This document shows, piece by piece, positions 1-7,043 of a stretch of 63,395 nt of DNA (its first letter is position 1; the number at the start of each line of letters is the position of its first letter). Location: the NCBI GenBank assembly GCA_020743695.1, contig DYUK01000016.1:1-63395 (forward strand), written 5' to 3'. Both the position numbers and the translations under genes were made by a program. This DNA comes from Brevibacterium senegalense (GTDB lineage Bacteria > Actinomycetota > Actinomycetes > Actinomycetales > Brevibacteriaceae). A model generated the notes under the pieces. It ran no database searches. It had not been told where the DNA came from and saw nothing but the letters and a program-made list of their open reading frames with translations.

Positions 1-578
1 ACCGCACCGATGATCGGCTGCCACGACTCTCCGGTCGTGTCGCCGTACGCAAGTGCATGAGCGGTGTTCGCCACGATCGACAGGCCCGTGAACACCCCGA
101 GCATCAGCCACGACGGCCACGTCCTCTCCCCTCGGGCCTTGTGGATCAGCACCGATCCGGCGTACACGAGGATGCCGGTATCCATGAACGCAGGGACTGA
201 CCAGTGCATCCATTCCGGCAGCCCCAGCCACGCCGCGACCTCCATCAGCGCGACGAAGCTGATTGCGAAAGCGACCAGCCCAGCGAAGGCGACACCAGCG
301 GTGATCGTGCGGATGAACCGTGGATCATCCGGGTTGATCCGGGAGGTCTTCGTTATCCGCAGTGACGACGGCACTCGTTCTCCGGTAGCGTTGCCCGTAC
401 CGTGATCGGTGATCGAAATACCTCTTGCATCGCCCGTTCCGGTAGTGGTGGCCTCGCTCCTCCCCGGGAGCGAAGCCACCGTGCTTCCTCGGCCGTCATC
501 GGCCTGCGGGATGGATACAGGCTCGCCCGCCCCGGTGGTCTGTTCGCTGCTCACCCAGCGAGTCGTTTCTGCGGTCAC
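1..578 (-). CDS. DUF2637 family membrane protein (3' end outside window)
   Basis: The reading frame opens at a GTG (578-576) preceded by AGGCGAGG and stays open to the window edge, so the C-terminus is missing. The N-terminal 85 or so residues are polar and probably disordered (rich in T, G, S). Three hydrophobic helices follow at about residues 91-112, 129-146 and 157-176, separated by short loops such as GLPEW and HKARGER. This three-helix pattern, beginning AGVAFAGLVAFAISFVALME, is what I know as DUF2637, a family common on actinobacterial plasmids, integrative elements and phages, of unknown function (some are discussed as SpdB-like spread or transfer proteins). It is the fourth gene of a leftward operon behind an XRE regulator, starting 31 bp after the previous stop. 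The family assignment is from recognition; the role in an element is inference. Confidence 0.75.
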   Translation of the reverse strand, partial: MTAETTRWVSSEQTTGAGEPVSIPQADDGRGSTVASLPGRSEATTTGTGDARGISITDHGTGNATGERVPSSLRITKTSRINPDDPRFIRTITAGVAFAGLVAFAISFVALMEVAAWLGLPEWMHWSVPAFMDTGILVYAGSVLIHKARGERTWPSWLMLGVFTGLSIVANTAHALAYGDTTGESWQPIIGA

Positions 579-609
579 TGCTCGTCACCTCGCCTTGTCT
601 CGCGCGTGG

Positions 610-837
610 TCATCGGCTGGGGCCAATCGTCGGACCCTCGGGCATCGCGGCCGCACTGATCGCGGCCACACGCGCTGCTCGTTCCGTGTCCGAGATCGAG
701 TTCCAGTCGTGTCGGAACACCTCGTTTCGCACCTTCTGTCGGCTCACGCGGATGACTCGCGTCGGTGCTTCCGACAGGGCCGGTGCCGCCTCGTCGCGGC
801 CGGTCTTTGGCTTCTTGGGCGTGTTGTTCGTGCTCAT
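610..837 (-). CDS. Small hypothetical protein of the accessory operon
   Basis: This 75-residue protein has a charged N-terminus (TPKKPKTGRDE) and a middle with several Arg and Lys (TRVIRVSRQKVRNEVFRHDW), and shows no membrane segment. I do not recognise a family. It is likely real because its ATG overlaps the stop of the upstream gene in an ATGA arrangement (837-834), the standard sign of translational coupling, and because the same operon continues into the DUF2637 gene 31 bp downstream. Its basic central stretch could bind nucleic acid, but that is only a guess from composition. Confidence 0.6.
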   Translation of the reverse strand: MSTNNTPKKPKTGRDEAAPALSEAPTRVIRVSRQKVRNEVFRHDWNSISDTERAARVAAISAAAMPEGPTIGPSR

Positions 838-1730
838 GCTCGTGCCCTCCTGGCGTTACCGTGCGTGACTGCGCTGAGGTTCGTGGCCGTCTTCTCGACA
901 GACCCGAGAGTGTCCGGGTTGCCCAACGCAGCGGTCACCTGACCGGACTCGTGTCCGGCCATGACCGCCAACAGGTCGGACAGGACCGCCATCGTGTCCG
1001 CGACCTCGACCGCGAGGTCATCCAGCCGGTCAGTGTCGAGTCCGGCCGGATCGACGTGACCGGACGACAGCGCCAGCTCCAGCGTCTTGGCGCGCTTCTT
1101 CGCGACCGGCAAGGGCGCCGATCCGCTCGTGTGCAGCTCCGTGATCAGGCGGTTGATCTGGTCTCGGCTCAGTCCCTGGTGACCGGTCATGTCCACCGTG
1201 ACCGGCTCGATCCCGAGGTCGCCGGCCAGGCGGTCACCCCCGGCCAGCTGACCGTTGGACGTGTCTGGTTCCTCGATGATCTCCGCGTCGAGGATCTCCG
1301 GCTCAGCATCAGGAGTTCTCGAAGGGCCCGAGGACCGCTTCTGAATGCTCGCCGGGTAGTGCTTGCCGTCGACTCCGACCACCGGCTCACTTGCCTCAGC
1401 TGTCTCATTTGCGACACCTGCGGACTGCAGCCGCCTGTGAACGGTGTCCTTGCTCAGCTCAGTCGCCGCCGCGATTCCTCGGGTGCTCATTCCCGCGGCC
1501 CGCAGCTCCGCGACCAACTGCTCCTCAAGTTCCTTCGGAGGTCGTAGCGTCACGTCGACAAACTCAGCATCGAGGTAGTCCTGCCAGGACGCGTATCCCA
1601 GGGCAGTCCATATGCGACCGCGCCACGCCGCGTCGATCTTCGAGCGGAGCGCTCCGTAATCACTCTTGAGCTCTTCCGTAAACTCCCGGGCTTCGGCCGC
1701 GGTGAACGAGCTGACCAGTGCAGTACTCAT
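834..1730 (-). CDS. Helix-turn-helix DNA-binding protein of the accessory element
   Basis: The 298-residue protein has an N-terminal alpha-helical section with the motif WTALGYASWQDYLDAEF (about residues 41-57), followed by a predicted helix-turn-helix at about 78-105 (GMSTRGIAAATELSKDTVHRRL). A long acidic linker follows (about 115-170), then a helical C-terminal part. Proteins with this N-terminal GYxSWxDYLxAEF pattern plus HTH are frequent in actinobacterial phages and integrative elements and are usually annotated as hypothetical or ParB-like; I do not see a ParB nuclease-like fold signature. Its ATG overlaps the stop of the upstream XRE gene (ATGA, 1730-1727), and its own stop overlaps the start of the next gene. 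It probably binds DNA within the element, but the target and role are not visible. Confidence 0.7.
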   Translation of the reverse strand: MSTALVSSFTAAEAREFTEELKSDYGALRSKIDAAWRGRIWTALGYASWQDYLDAEFVDVTLRPPKELEEQLVAELRAAGMSTRGIAAATELSKDTVHRRLQSAGVANETAEASEPVVGVDGKHYPASIQKRSSGPSRTPDAEPEILDAEIIEEPDTSNGQLAGGDRLAGDLGIEPVTVDMTGHQGLSRDQINRLITELHTSGSAPLPVAKKRAKTLELALSSGHVDPAGLDTDRLDDLAVEVADTMAVLSDLLAVMAGHESGQVTAALGNPDTLGSVEKTATNLSAVTHGNARRARA

Positions 1731-1975
1731 CGCACGACCTCCACAGGGTGCAGCTCGTCGGCACCATCAAAGCCTTCAACCAGGCGGGAGAACGGCACCC
1801 CCAACCACAGGGCGAGCTTGATCAGCTCATCCACCTTGAACGAACCGCGCCCATGCAGCTTGGCCGAGAAGCTAGCTCTGCTTAGTTGAAGTGCCTCCGC
1901 CGCATCTTTCTGGTGAAGACCGCGCCGCCCTAGCTCTGCCCCGATGTTTGCTCGCAACATCTCCAAGTAAGTCAT
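1727..1975 (-). CDS. XRE-family repressor-like regulator, first gene of the accessory operon
   Basis: This 82-residue protein is almost entirely one Cro/C1-type helix-turn-helix domain. The segment GLHQKDAAEALQLSRASFSAKLHGRGSFKVDELIKLALWLGV (about residues 19-60, shown in part by HQKDAAEAL and SRASFSAKL) has the spacing of helices 2 to 4 of such domains. It is the first gene of the leftward operon. A -10 hexamer TAGTGT ends 6 nt before the ATG with TTGCGA 17 bp further upstream, leaving no room for a ribosome binding site, so the message is probably leaderless. It faces a second XRE gene across 110 bp, as in a phage or element lysogeny-type switch. Which of the two represses which is not visible. 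Confidence 0.85.
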   Translation of the reverse strand: MTYLEMLRANIGAELGRRGLHQKDAAEALQLSRASFSAKLHGRGSFKVDELIKLALWLGVPFSRLVEGFDGADELHPVEVVR

Positions 1976-1981
1976 GCCCTC

Positions 1982-2010
1982 ACACTATTTGCGTGAGCCA
2001 CACATCGCAA
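1982..2010 (-). promoter_or_regulatory. Leftward promoter of the accessory operon (leaderless)
   Basis: On the minus strand TTGCGA (2010-2005), a 17-bp spacer and TAGTGT (1987-1982) are followed by 6 nt and the ATG at 1975. Transcription starting 7 nt after the hexamer would begin on the A of ATG. The spacer holds one copy of a direct repeat, CGTGAGCCACA (1992-2002). Confidence 0.65.
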
Positions 2011-2027
2011 GCATCACGTTAGCCACA
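1992..2027. repeat. Direct repeat, probable operator half-sites between the two XRE genes
   Basis: CGTGAGCCACA (1992-2002) and CGTTAGCCACA (2017-2027) match at 10 of 11 positions and begin exactly 25 bp apart. The first lies inside the spacer of the leftward promoter. The arrangement suggests binding sites for one of the two XRE regulators. Confidence 0.5.
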
Positions 2028-2050
2028 GGCAAACTGCAATACAGAAATCA

Positions 2051-2085
2051 TTGCCTCCATATGTCTAGAGGCATAGTGTGTACAC
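2051..2085 (+). promoter_or_regulatory. Rightward promoter with embedded palindromic operators (leaderless)
   Basis: TTGCCT (2051-2056), a 17-bp spacer and TAGTGT (2074-2079) are followed by 6 nt and ATG at 2086, the same geometry as the opposing promoter. An inverted repeat TGCCTC / GAGGCA (2052-2057 and 2068-2073) fills the space between the -35 and -10, and a perfect 10-bp palindrome TGTGTACACA (2077-2086) covers the end of the -10 and the start site. Repressor binding at either would block this promoter. Confidence 0.65.
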
Positions 2086-2424
2086 ATGACAACCATGCAT
2101 GAACCAGCATCCGCGACAAACGTAGGAGACGTGAACCAGCGCGTCTCCAGTGAAGTCCGGGCTTGGCTTGGTCGACGCCAGTTGACGCAGCGAGCCCTCG
2201 CTCAGCAGCTCGGCATCAGCGCTACGAGCTTGTCCTTTCGCATGAAGGGAAAGACGCCTTGGAGCATCGCCGAGCTTGTCGCAGTCTCGTCGTGGCTGCA
2301 GATCTCTCTCGCGCAGCTGCTGGGCGACGAGCTCGTGAATGAGAAGAACCCCCAGCCAGTGGCTGAGGGTTCTTCCTTCTCTGTGGCGGGGGGAGGATTT
2401 GAACCTCCGACCTCCGGGTTATGA
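2086..2424 (+). CDS. XRE-family regulator whose C-terminus is coded antisense to tRNA-Met
   Basis: The protein of 112 residues carries a Cro/C1-type helix-turn-helix at about residues 35-75 (LTQRALAQQLGISATSLSFRMKGK is the core, with ISATSLSFRMKG as recognition region). It resembles the opposing 82-residue regulator in layout. Start at 2086 is favoured because a TTGCCT-N17-TAGTGT promoter ends 6 nt before it; an in-frame ATG at 2095 is an alternative. The last 30 or so codons read through a hairpin terminator (2343-2375) and then along the antisense of the tRNA-Met gene, giving the tail GGGFEPPTSGL, a tell-tale of translated antisense tRNA. The functional domain ends before this tail. The tail may simply be tolerated read-through, or it may have been gained by insertion of the element next to the tRNA. 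Confidence 0.7.
   Translation: MTTMHEPASATNVGDVNQRVSSEVRAWLGRRQLTQRALAQQLGISATSLSFRMKGKTPWSIAELVAVSSWLQISLAQLLGDELVNEKNPQPVAEGSSFSVAGGGFEPPTSGL
2343..2375. terminator. Hairpin terminator between XRE gene and tRNA-Met
   Basis: Arms 2343-2357 and 2361-2375 pair with a single mismatch (outer GAAGAACCC with GGGTTCTTC, inner CAGCC with GGCTG) around a 3-nt loop. On the minus strand it follows the tRNA 3' end by 9 nt, so it most likely terminates the tRNA transcript. It also lies inside the 3' part of the rightward XRE reading frame. Confidence 0.75.
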
Positions 2425-2457
2425 GCCCGGCGAGCTACCGAACTGCTCCACCCCGCG
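2384..2457 (-). tRNA. Initiator tRNA-Met (CAT anticodon)
   Basis: Read on the minus strand the gene begins CGCGGGG, has a D-arm GGAGCAGTTCGGTAGCTC, an anticodon stem-loop CCGGG-CTCATAA-CCCGG with anticodon CAT, and a T-arm GGAGG-TTCAAAT-CCTCC. Base pairs 2-71 to 7-66 of the acceptor form, but position 1 (C) faces C72, leaving the first pair open. An unpaired 1:72 and three G:C pairs in the anticodon stem are the hallmarks of initiator tRNA; in most bacteria residue 72 is A rather than C. CCA is not encoded. Its 3' end points at the accessory region, the usual orientation for an element integrated into a tRNA gene. Confidence 0.93.
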
Positions 2458-2572
2458 TTGCGAGACCCACTCTACGTGAACTCCAGGTGGCCACCAAATC
2501 GACAGCGGGTGATGCCTGACACATCCGCCCTGATGGTGGCCGTGCCGCGGGTGTCGCCGCACCTGGGACGAC

Positions 2573-2609
2573 CGCGGGGCCGGACGGACGAATCCGTCGC
2601 GGCCCCGCG
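2573..2609. terminator. Hairpin terminator downstream of the UPF0182 gene
   Basis: CGCGGGGCC (2573-2581) pairs with GGCCCCGCG (2601-2609), and inside it GACGGA pairs with TCCGTC around a CGAA loop. It lies about 20 bp past the stop of the leftward UPF0182 gene. Confidence 0.7.
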
Positions 2610-2629
2610 CTCGTGATGCTACGACCGGG

Positions 2630-5600
2630 TCAGGACCCGTCGTCGGCCGCCGCATCCGGCGCGGCCGCATCGGGGCTCGCCTCCGGATCCGCAGCCGCGG
2701 CGTCGCCGCCCTCGGCTTCGATCGCGTCCTCGAGTGCCCGACGCAGACGCTCCTGGGCCTCGCCGTAGGCGCCGAAATCGCCGTTGCTGAGCGCCTCGTC
2801 CGCCTCCTGCATCGCCTCGTTCGCCCGGGTGAGTGCGTCGTCCAGGCTGGCCGCCTCGTCATCGCCCTCACCGCCGGCGCCCGTGCCGCCGGTGGCCGCA
2901 TCATCGCCTTCACCCGCAGCGTCCGAGTCGCCGGCCTCGGCGCCGGAATCGCCGCCGAAGACCTGGTCGAGCGCCTCGTCCAACGTGGGCGCGAAGCCGA
3001 TCTGCTCGCCGAAGGCGACGAGCACGCGCTGCAGCACCGGGTAGGACGTCTCGCCCGCCGACCGGACGTAGACGGGCTGGACGTACAGCAGTCCGTCCGC
3101 CACCGGCAGCGTCAGCAGGTTGCCGTTCTCCACCCGCGACTCGCCCTGACGCAGCAGGTTGAGGCTGGTCTGGACCGTGGGCTCGGTGTTGAAGTTGTTC
3201 TGCGCCTGACCCGGGCCGGGGAACGTCGTGTTCCTGGGCAGCTGCAGCAGTCGCAGCGTGCCGTACTCCTCATCCACGACACCGGCTTCATCCCCCGCGT
3301 CCGCGTTCGCCGCGAGGAAGCCCGTGAGGTTGTTGCGGGTCTGCCCCTGGCTGGGGCGCGGGATGAACGAGGACGTCAGCGAGAACGCCGGCTGCTCCTG
3401 ACCCGGCATCTGCAGGGTGAGGAAGTAGGGCGGCTGCACCAGCTGGCGATCCTGATCCGTGGTCGGATCGATCGGCAGCGTCCAGAAGTCCTGGCCCGAG
3501 TAGTACTCGCTGCCGTTCGACACGTGGTACTGCGTCAGCAGGGAGCGCTGGACCTTGAACAGGTCCTCCGGGTAGCGGATATGGCTCATGAGCTCGCTCG
3601 AGATCTCCGACGCCGGCTTGATGAGGTCCGGGAAGACGTTCATCCAGGCGTCCAGGACGGGGTCGTCCTGATCCCACTCGTACATGTCGACGGAGCCGTC
3701 GTACGCGTCCACCGTCACCTTCACGGAGTTGCGGATGTAGTTGACCTGCTCATCCGGCAGTGCCACGACCGCATTGCTGTCGGCCGTCGTCGAGTCCGTC
3801 GTCGCCTCCTGGAGCACCGACGGACGCGAGTACGGGTACTGGTCCGAGGTCGTGTATCCGTCCAAGATCCACTTGACCCGACCGTCCACCACAGCGGGGT
3901 ACGGATCGCCGTCGACCTCGAGGAACGGTGCCAGCTTCGCCACGCGCTCACGCGGCGTGCGGTCGTAGAGGATCTGCGACTCGTCGTTCAGCGTGTCCGC
4001 CAGCACGATCTGCTCGTCCTGGAACTTGATCGCGTAGAGCAGACGGTTGAAGAAGTTGCCCACGCTGGGTCCGCCGTCGCCGGTGAACGTGTAGTTCACC
4101 TGGCCGGAGCCCTCCTCCTCGTCGGCCGGGTAGTCCAGCTCGATCGGGTCGGCCCCCTCGGGTGCGCCCACGATCGAGTACTGCGTCGAGCGCTCGCCGA
4201 AGTAGATGCGCGGCTCGTAGTCACTCTGGTCCGACAGCACGCCGCTGGCTGGGATCGACGCCTCGAAGAACGCGGGCTCGCCGTCCGGGCCGCGCCGGCT
4301 GCCGTATGCGGCGACGACGCCGAAGCCGTGGGTGTAGACCGTCGCCTGGTTGACCCACGTGTTCTCCGACAGCGCATTGGGATCCAGCTCGCGCAGCGCG
4401 ATGACCGTGTCCTCGCTGACTCCGTCGATGTCGTAGCGATCGACGTCCAGCTGCTCCGGGAAGGCGTAGTACGAACGCGTCTGCTGCAGCTGGCGGAAGG
4501 TGTCCGACACGAGGTTGGGGTCCAGCAGGCGGACGCTCGCGGCCGTGACCGCGTCCTGCCGCAGGGCGCCGGACTCGCCCTCCGTGGACGGCGTGTACGG
4601 GATGACCTCGACGTCGTCGATGCCGTACGCGGACCGGGTGGCCTCGAGGTGCCGGTCGATGTACTCCGACTCGAGGCTCTGCTCCGAGGGGTTGACCTGG
4701 AACTGCTGCATCGCGGCCGGGAAGCCGATGATCGCGACGGCTCCCAGCACCACGAGCATGCCCAGCGAGATCGCCGTCAGCCGGAACGTCTTGAAGAAGG
4801 CGGTGGAGAACACGAGCACGGCCACCAGCAGCGCGGCGATCGACACGATGAGGATCGCCGGCAGCGCCGCGTTCGCATCCGTGTAGGTCGCACCGGTCAC
4901 CAGGCCGCTGTTGTCCGTCAGCTTGCTGAAGCGCCAGAGGAACAGGCGCACAGCCTGGACCAGCACGAGGACGCTCAGCGCCACCGCCAGATGGATGCGC
5001 GCGCTGCGGGTCAGCTCGAACCCGCGGGTCTCACGCGGCCGCAGTCCGCCGAACAGGTAGTGGGCCACAAGGCCGGCGACGACGGCCAGCAGGGCGACCA
5101 TGCCCAGGAAGTCGACGATCGTCGTGATGATCGGCAGCTGGAAGATGTAGAAGCCGATGTCGTTCTGGTACTGCGGGTCGGCCTGACCGAACGACTCGGA
5201 GTTGAGGAACAGCAGCGCCTGCTGCCACGAGGCGGTCAGCGCGATGCCGCCCAGCAGGCCCAGCACCGCGGGGATCGCGTAGGTGAGCGTGCGGCGCAGC
5301 GGCTCGACGGCCTCGCGGTAGCGGTCCAGGTTCTCCTCGCGCGGGCTCGAGGGCAGGTTCGTGGGCCGGCCGCGGTGCGCGGACCACAGCATGTACCAGA
5401 CCGGCACCGCCATGAGGAGGAAGCCCAGCGCGAACAGTGCCGCACGGGCGATCCATTCGGTCGCGAACACGTCGACGCGGTCCAGCTGCTGGAACCACAG
5501 GACCTCGGTGAAGATCTGCGCGAAGACCACGAAGAGCGCGACGAGCGCGAGGACCGCGATGAGCGTGAGGAGCAGCGGCGACGGACGCCTGCTTCCCGAA

Positions 5601-5638
5601 CTGGGGGGTGTCTGCGGGGGTCTGGCGGTGAAGCTCAC
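2630..5638 (-). CDS. UPF0182 family integral membrane protein
   Basis: This 1002-residue protein has about seven membrane helices in its first 330 residues (for example LLLTLIAVLALVALFVVFAQ at about 22-41), then a large extracytoplasmic domain with the family's recognisable segments such as ESEYIDRHLEATRSAYG and TQYHVSNGSEYYSGQDFW. A C-terminal tail of some 130 residues is rich in Ala, Asp, Glu and Gly, including a short coiled-coil-like stretch (ANEAMQEADEAL). UPF0182 proteins are widespread in Actinomycetota at about 900-1000 residues; their function is not established. Translation starts at GTG 5638 with AGGAAAGG 8 nt upstream. It is followed on the same strand, and preceded upstream by a PDZ protease gene, the same order as Rv3193c-Rv3194c of Mycobacterium tuberculosis. 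Confidence 0.95.
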   Translation of the reverse strand: MSFTARPPQTPPSSGSRRPSPLLLTLIAVLALVALFVVFAQIFTEVLWFQQLDRVDVFATEWIARAALFALGFLLMAVPVWYMLWSAHRGRPTNLPSSPREENLDRYREAVEPLRRTLTYAIPAVLGLLGGIALTASWQQALLFLNSESFGQADPQYQNDIGFYIFQLPIITTIVDFLGMVALLAVVAGLVAHYLFGGLRPRETRGFELTRSARIHLAVALSVLVLVQAVRLFLWRFSKLTDNSGLVTGATYTDANAALPAILIVSIAALLVAVLVFSTAFFKTFRLTAISLGMLVVLGAVAIIGFPAAMQQFQVNPSEQSLESEYIDRHLEATRSAYGIDDVEVIPYTPSTEGESGALRQDAVTAASVRLLDPNLVSDTFRQLQQTRSYYAFPEQLDVDRYDIDGVSEDTVIALRELDPNALSENTWVNQATVYTHGFGVVAAYGSRRGPDGEPAFFEASIPASGVLSDQSDYEPRIYFGERSTQYSIVGAPEGADPIELDYPADEEEGSGQVNYTFTGDGGPSVGNFFNRLLYAIKFQDEQIVLADTLNDESQILYDRTPRERVAKLAPFLEVDGDPYPAVVDGRVKWILDGYTTSDQYPYSRPSVLQEATTDSTTADSNAVVALPDEQVNYIRNSVKVTVDAYDGSVDMYEWDQDDPVLDAWMNVFPDLIKPASEISSELMSHIRYPEDLFKVQRSLLTQYHVSNGSEYYSGQDFWTLPIDPTTDQDRQLVQPPYFLTLQMPGQEQPAFSLTSSFIPRPSQGQTRNNLTGFLAANADAGDEAGVVDEEYGTLRLLQLPRNTTFPGPGQAQNNFNTEPTVQTSLNLLRQGESRVENGNLLTLPVADGLLYVQPVYVRSAGETSYPVLQRVLVAFGEQIGFAPTLDEALDQVFGGDSGAEAGDSDAAGEGDDAATGGTGAGGEGDDEAASLDDALTRANEAMQEADEALSNGDFGAYGEAQERLRRALEDAIEAEGGDAAAADPEASPDAAAPDAAADDGS

Positions 5639-5732
5639 AGTCGCCCTTTCCTGTCTGTGGTGCGGCTGTGGGTGTCCAGCCGGTCTGCCTGGTGGTCCGC
5701 GCCGCGGGCGCGGGTGGTGCGTGGGGGCCTCA

Positions 5733-6869
5733 TCACGGGGTGTCCGTGCAGGACGGCAGGTCGGCCGTGTCGCCTGCCGCGATGTCCGTGACGGCCTGGT
5801 GCGCGCCGGACAGGTCGTCCACGCGCACGACGGTCATGTCGTCGACTCCGCGGGCTCCCAGCACCTCGGCGCAGTTGTCCGCCGGTGACAGGAACCAGTC
5901 CGCTCCCGAGGCCGCGGCCGCCGCGACCTTCTGCCTCGCCCCGCCGATGGGAGACACCTCGCCGGCGGCGTCGATGGCGCCGGTTCCCGCGATGGCCTCC
6001 CCGCCCGTCAGGTTGCCCTCGGTCAGCAGGTCGATGATGGTGAGCGCGAAGATCGTGCCGGCGGACGGCCCGCCGATCCCCTCGACGGCGAAATCGACGT
6101 CGAACGGGAAGCTGTAGGCGCGGGACATGACGACGCCGATCGACCGCGTCCCGTCGGTCTCGACCGGCTCGACGGTCTCCTCCACGGTCTCCCCGTCGCG
6201 TTCGAGGGTGAACTCGACGGGCCCCGTCGAGTCGAGCACGGCCTGGCGGACGCCGCTCATCCCCTCGTCCGTGCCGGGCACGTCCTCACCGTCGACGGAG
6301 AGGATGTGGTCGCCCGGCTGCATGATGCCTGCGGCCGGGGATCCCTCGACGATCTGGCTGACGCCGATGACGGAGTCGTAGTCGATGTCCAGCTCCGTGA
6401 GTGCCGCGGCCGTCGCCTCGTCCTGCGAGGAGATCATCTCCGTGCTGTTGGCGGTCTCGACCTCGTCGCGCGTCGTGCTGAGCGGATAGAAGGCCTCGGA
6501 GGGCACGACGGTCTCGACCCCGTTGACCAGGGACGTGACCGCCTGTGCGGCGAAGATGTCGCGCCCCGGTCCCCCGGCGACCGCGACCGTCAGCATGTCG
6601 AGGGTGCCCTCCGCCTCGTACGTCTCCGTCCCGCTGATCGAGACGAGGTCGACGCCCTCGTAGGGCTCCAGCGTGTTGACGACGGGACCGGGCGTCTGCA
6701 GCAGGTACGGGACGGGGGTGAGCGCAAGCACGAACACCAGTGCGTAGAGGAAGAATCCGGAGAGTCCGGACGACCCCAGGAACCGCGACCTCCCGCGTCC
6801 GGCGTCGGTGACGGACCGGCCTCCGTCTGCGGGCGCGGCATCGCTCACGTGGGGGTCCTCCAGAGTCAT
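5733..6869 (-). CDS. YlbL-type PDZ-Lon membrane-anchored protease
   Basis: A single N-terminal membrane helix (about residues 37-55) anchors the 378-residue protein. A PDZ domain lies at about 165-240 (SVIGVSQIVEGSPAAGIMQPGD, typical carboxylate-binding and loop region). A Lon-type serine-lysine protease domain occupies about 250-350, with Ser269 in GGPSAGT and Lys314 in GGARQKV as the predicted catalytic dyad, both in the expected contexts. The family (YlbL of Bacillus, Rv3194c of Mycobacterium) is an extracytoplasmic protease; in Bacillus YlbL removes the cell-division inhibitor YneA. Substrates here are unknown. The gene lies just upstream of the UPF0182 gene and could be cotranscribed with it (94-bp gap). 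It faces the DUF2342 gene on the other side. Confidence 0.93.
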   Translation of the reverse strand: MTLEDPHVSDAAPADGGRSVTDAGRGRSRFLGSSGLSGFFLYALVFVLALTPVPYLLQTPGPVVNTLEPYEGVDLVSISGTETYEAEGTLDMLTVAVAGGPGRDIFAAQAVTSLVNGVETVVPSEAFYPLSTTRDEVETANSTEMISSQDEATAAALTELDIDYDSVIGVSQIVEGSPAAGIMQPGDHILSVDGEDVPGTDEGMSGVRQAVLDSTGPVEFTLERDGETVEETVEPVETDGTRSIGVVMSRAYSFPFDVDFAVEGIGGPSAGTIFALTIIDLLTEGNLTGGEAIAGTGAIDAAGEVSPIGGARQKVAAAAASGADWFLSPADNCAEVLGARGVDDMTVVRVDDLSGAHQAVTDIAAGDTADLPSCTDTP

Positions 6870-7043
6870 CGAGTCCCGATCAGTGTAGTCGAGCGATGTG
6901 CGGCTCAGAAATCGGATGCGTCCTCCGGACGGCCCCGGATCGAGCTGGGAACAGGATCCGCACCGGCGTGACGGGAAGGATTCGCACAGCGCCGAACGTT
7001 AGGGTTGCCGGAACGACCGCGCGACGACCCACGAGGAACAGCC

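Noticed and set aside
64-942. Plus-strand open frames at the left edge (64-405, 409-942)
   Set aside because: They are antisense to the DUF2637 gene and the small operon proteins, whose minus-strand frames show helices, ribosome binding sites and stop-start overlaps.
3524-5791. Long plus-strand open frame (755 codons) opposite the UPF0182 gene
   Set aside because: It is the antisense of a well-conserved membrane protein in a high-GC genome, with no family motifs and an Arg/Asp/Val-rich composition typical of shadow frames.
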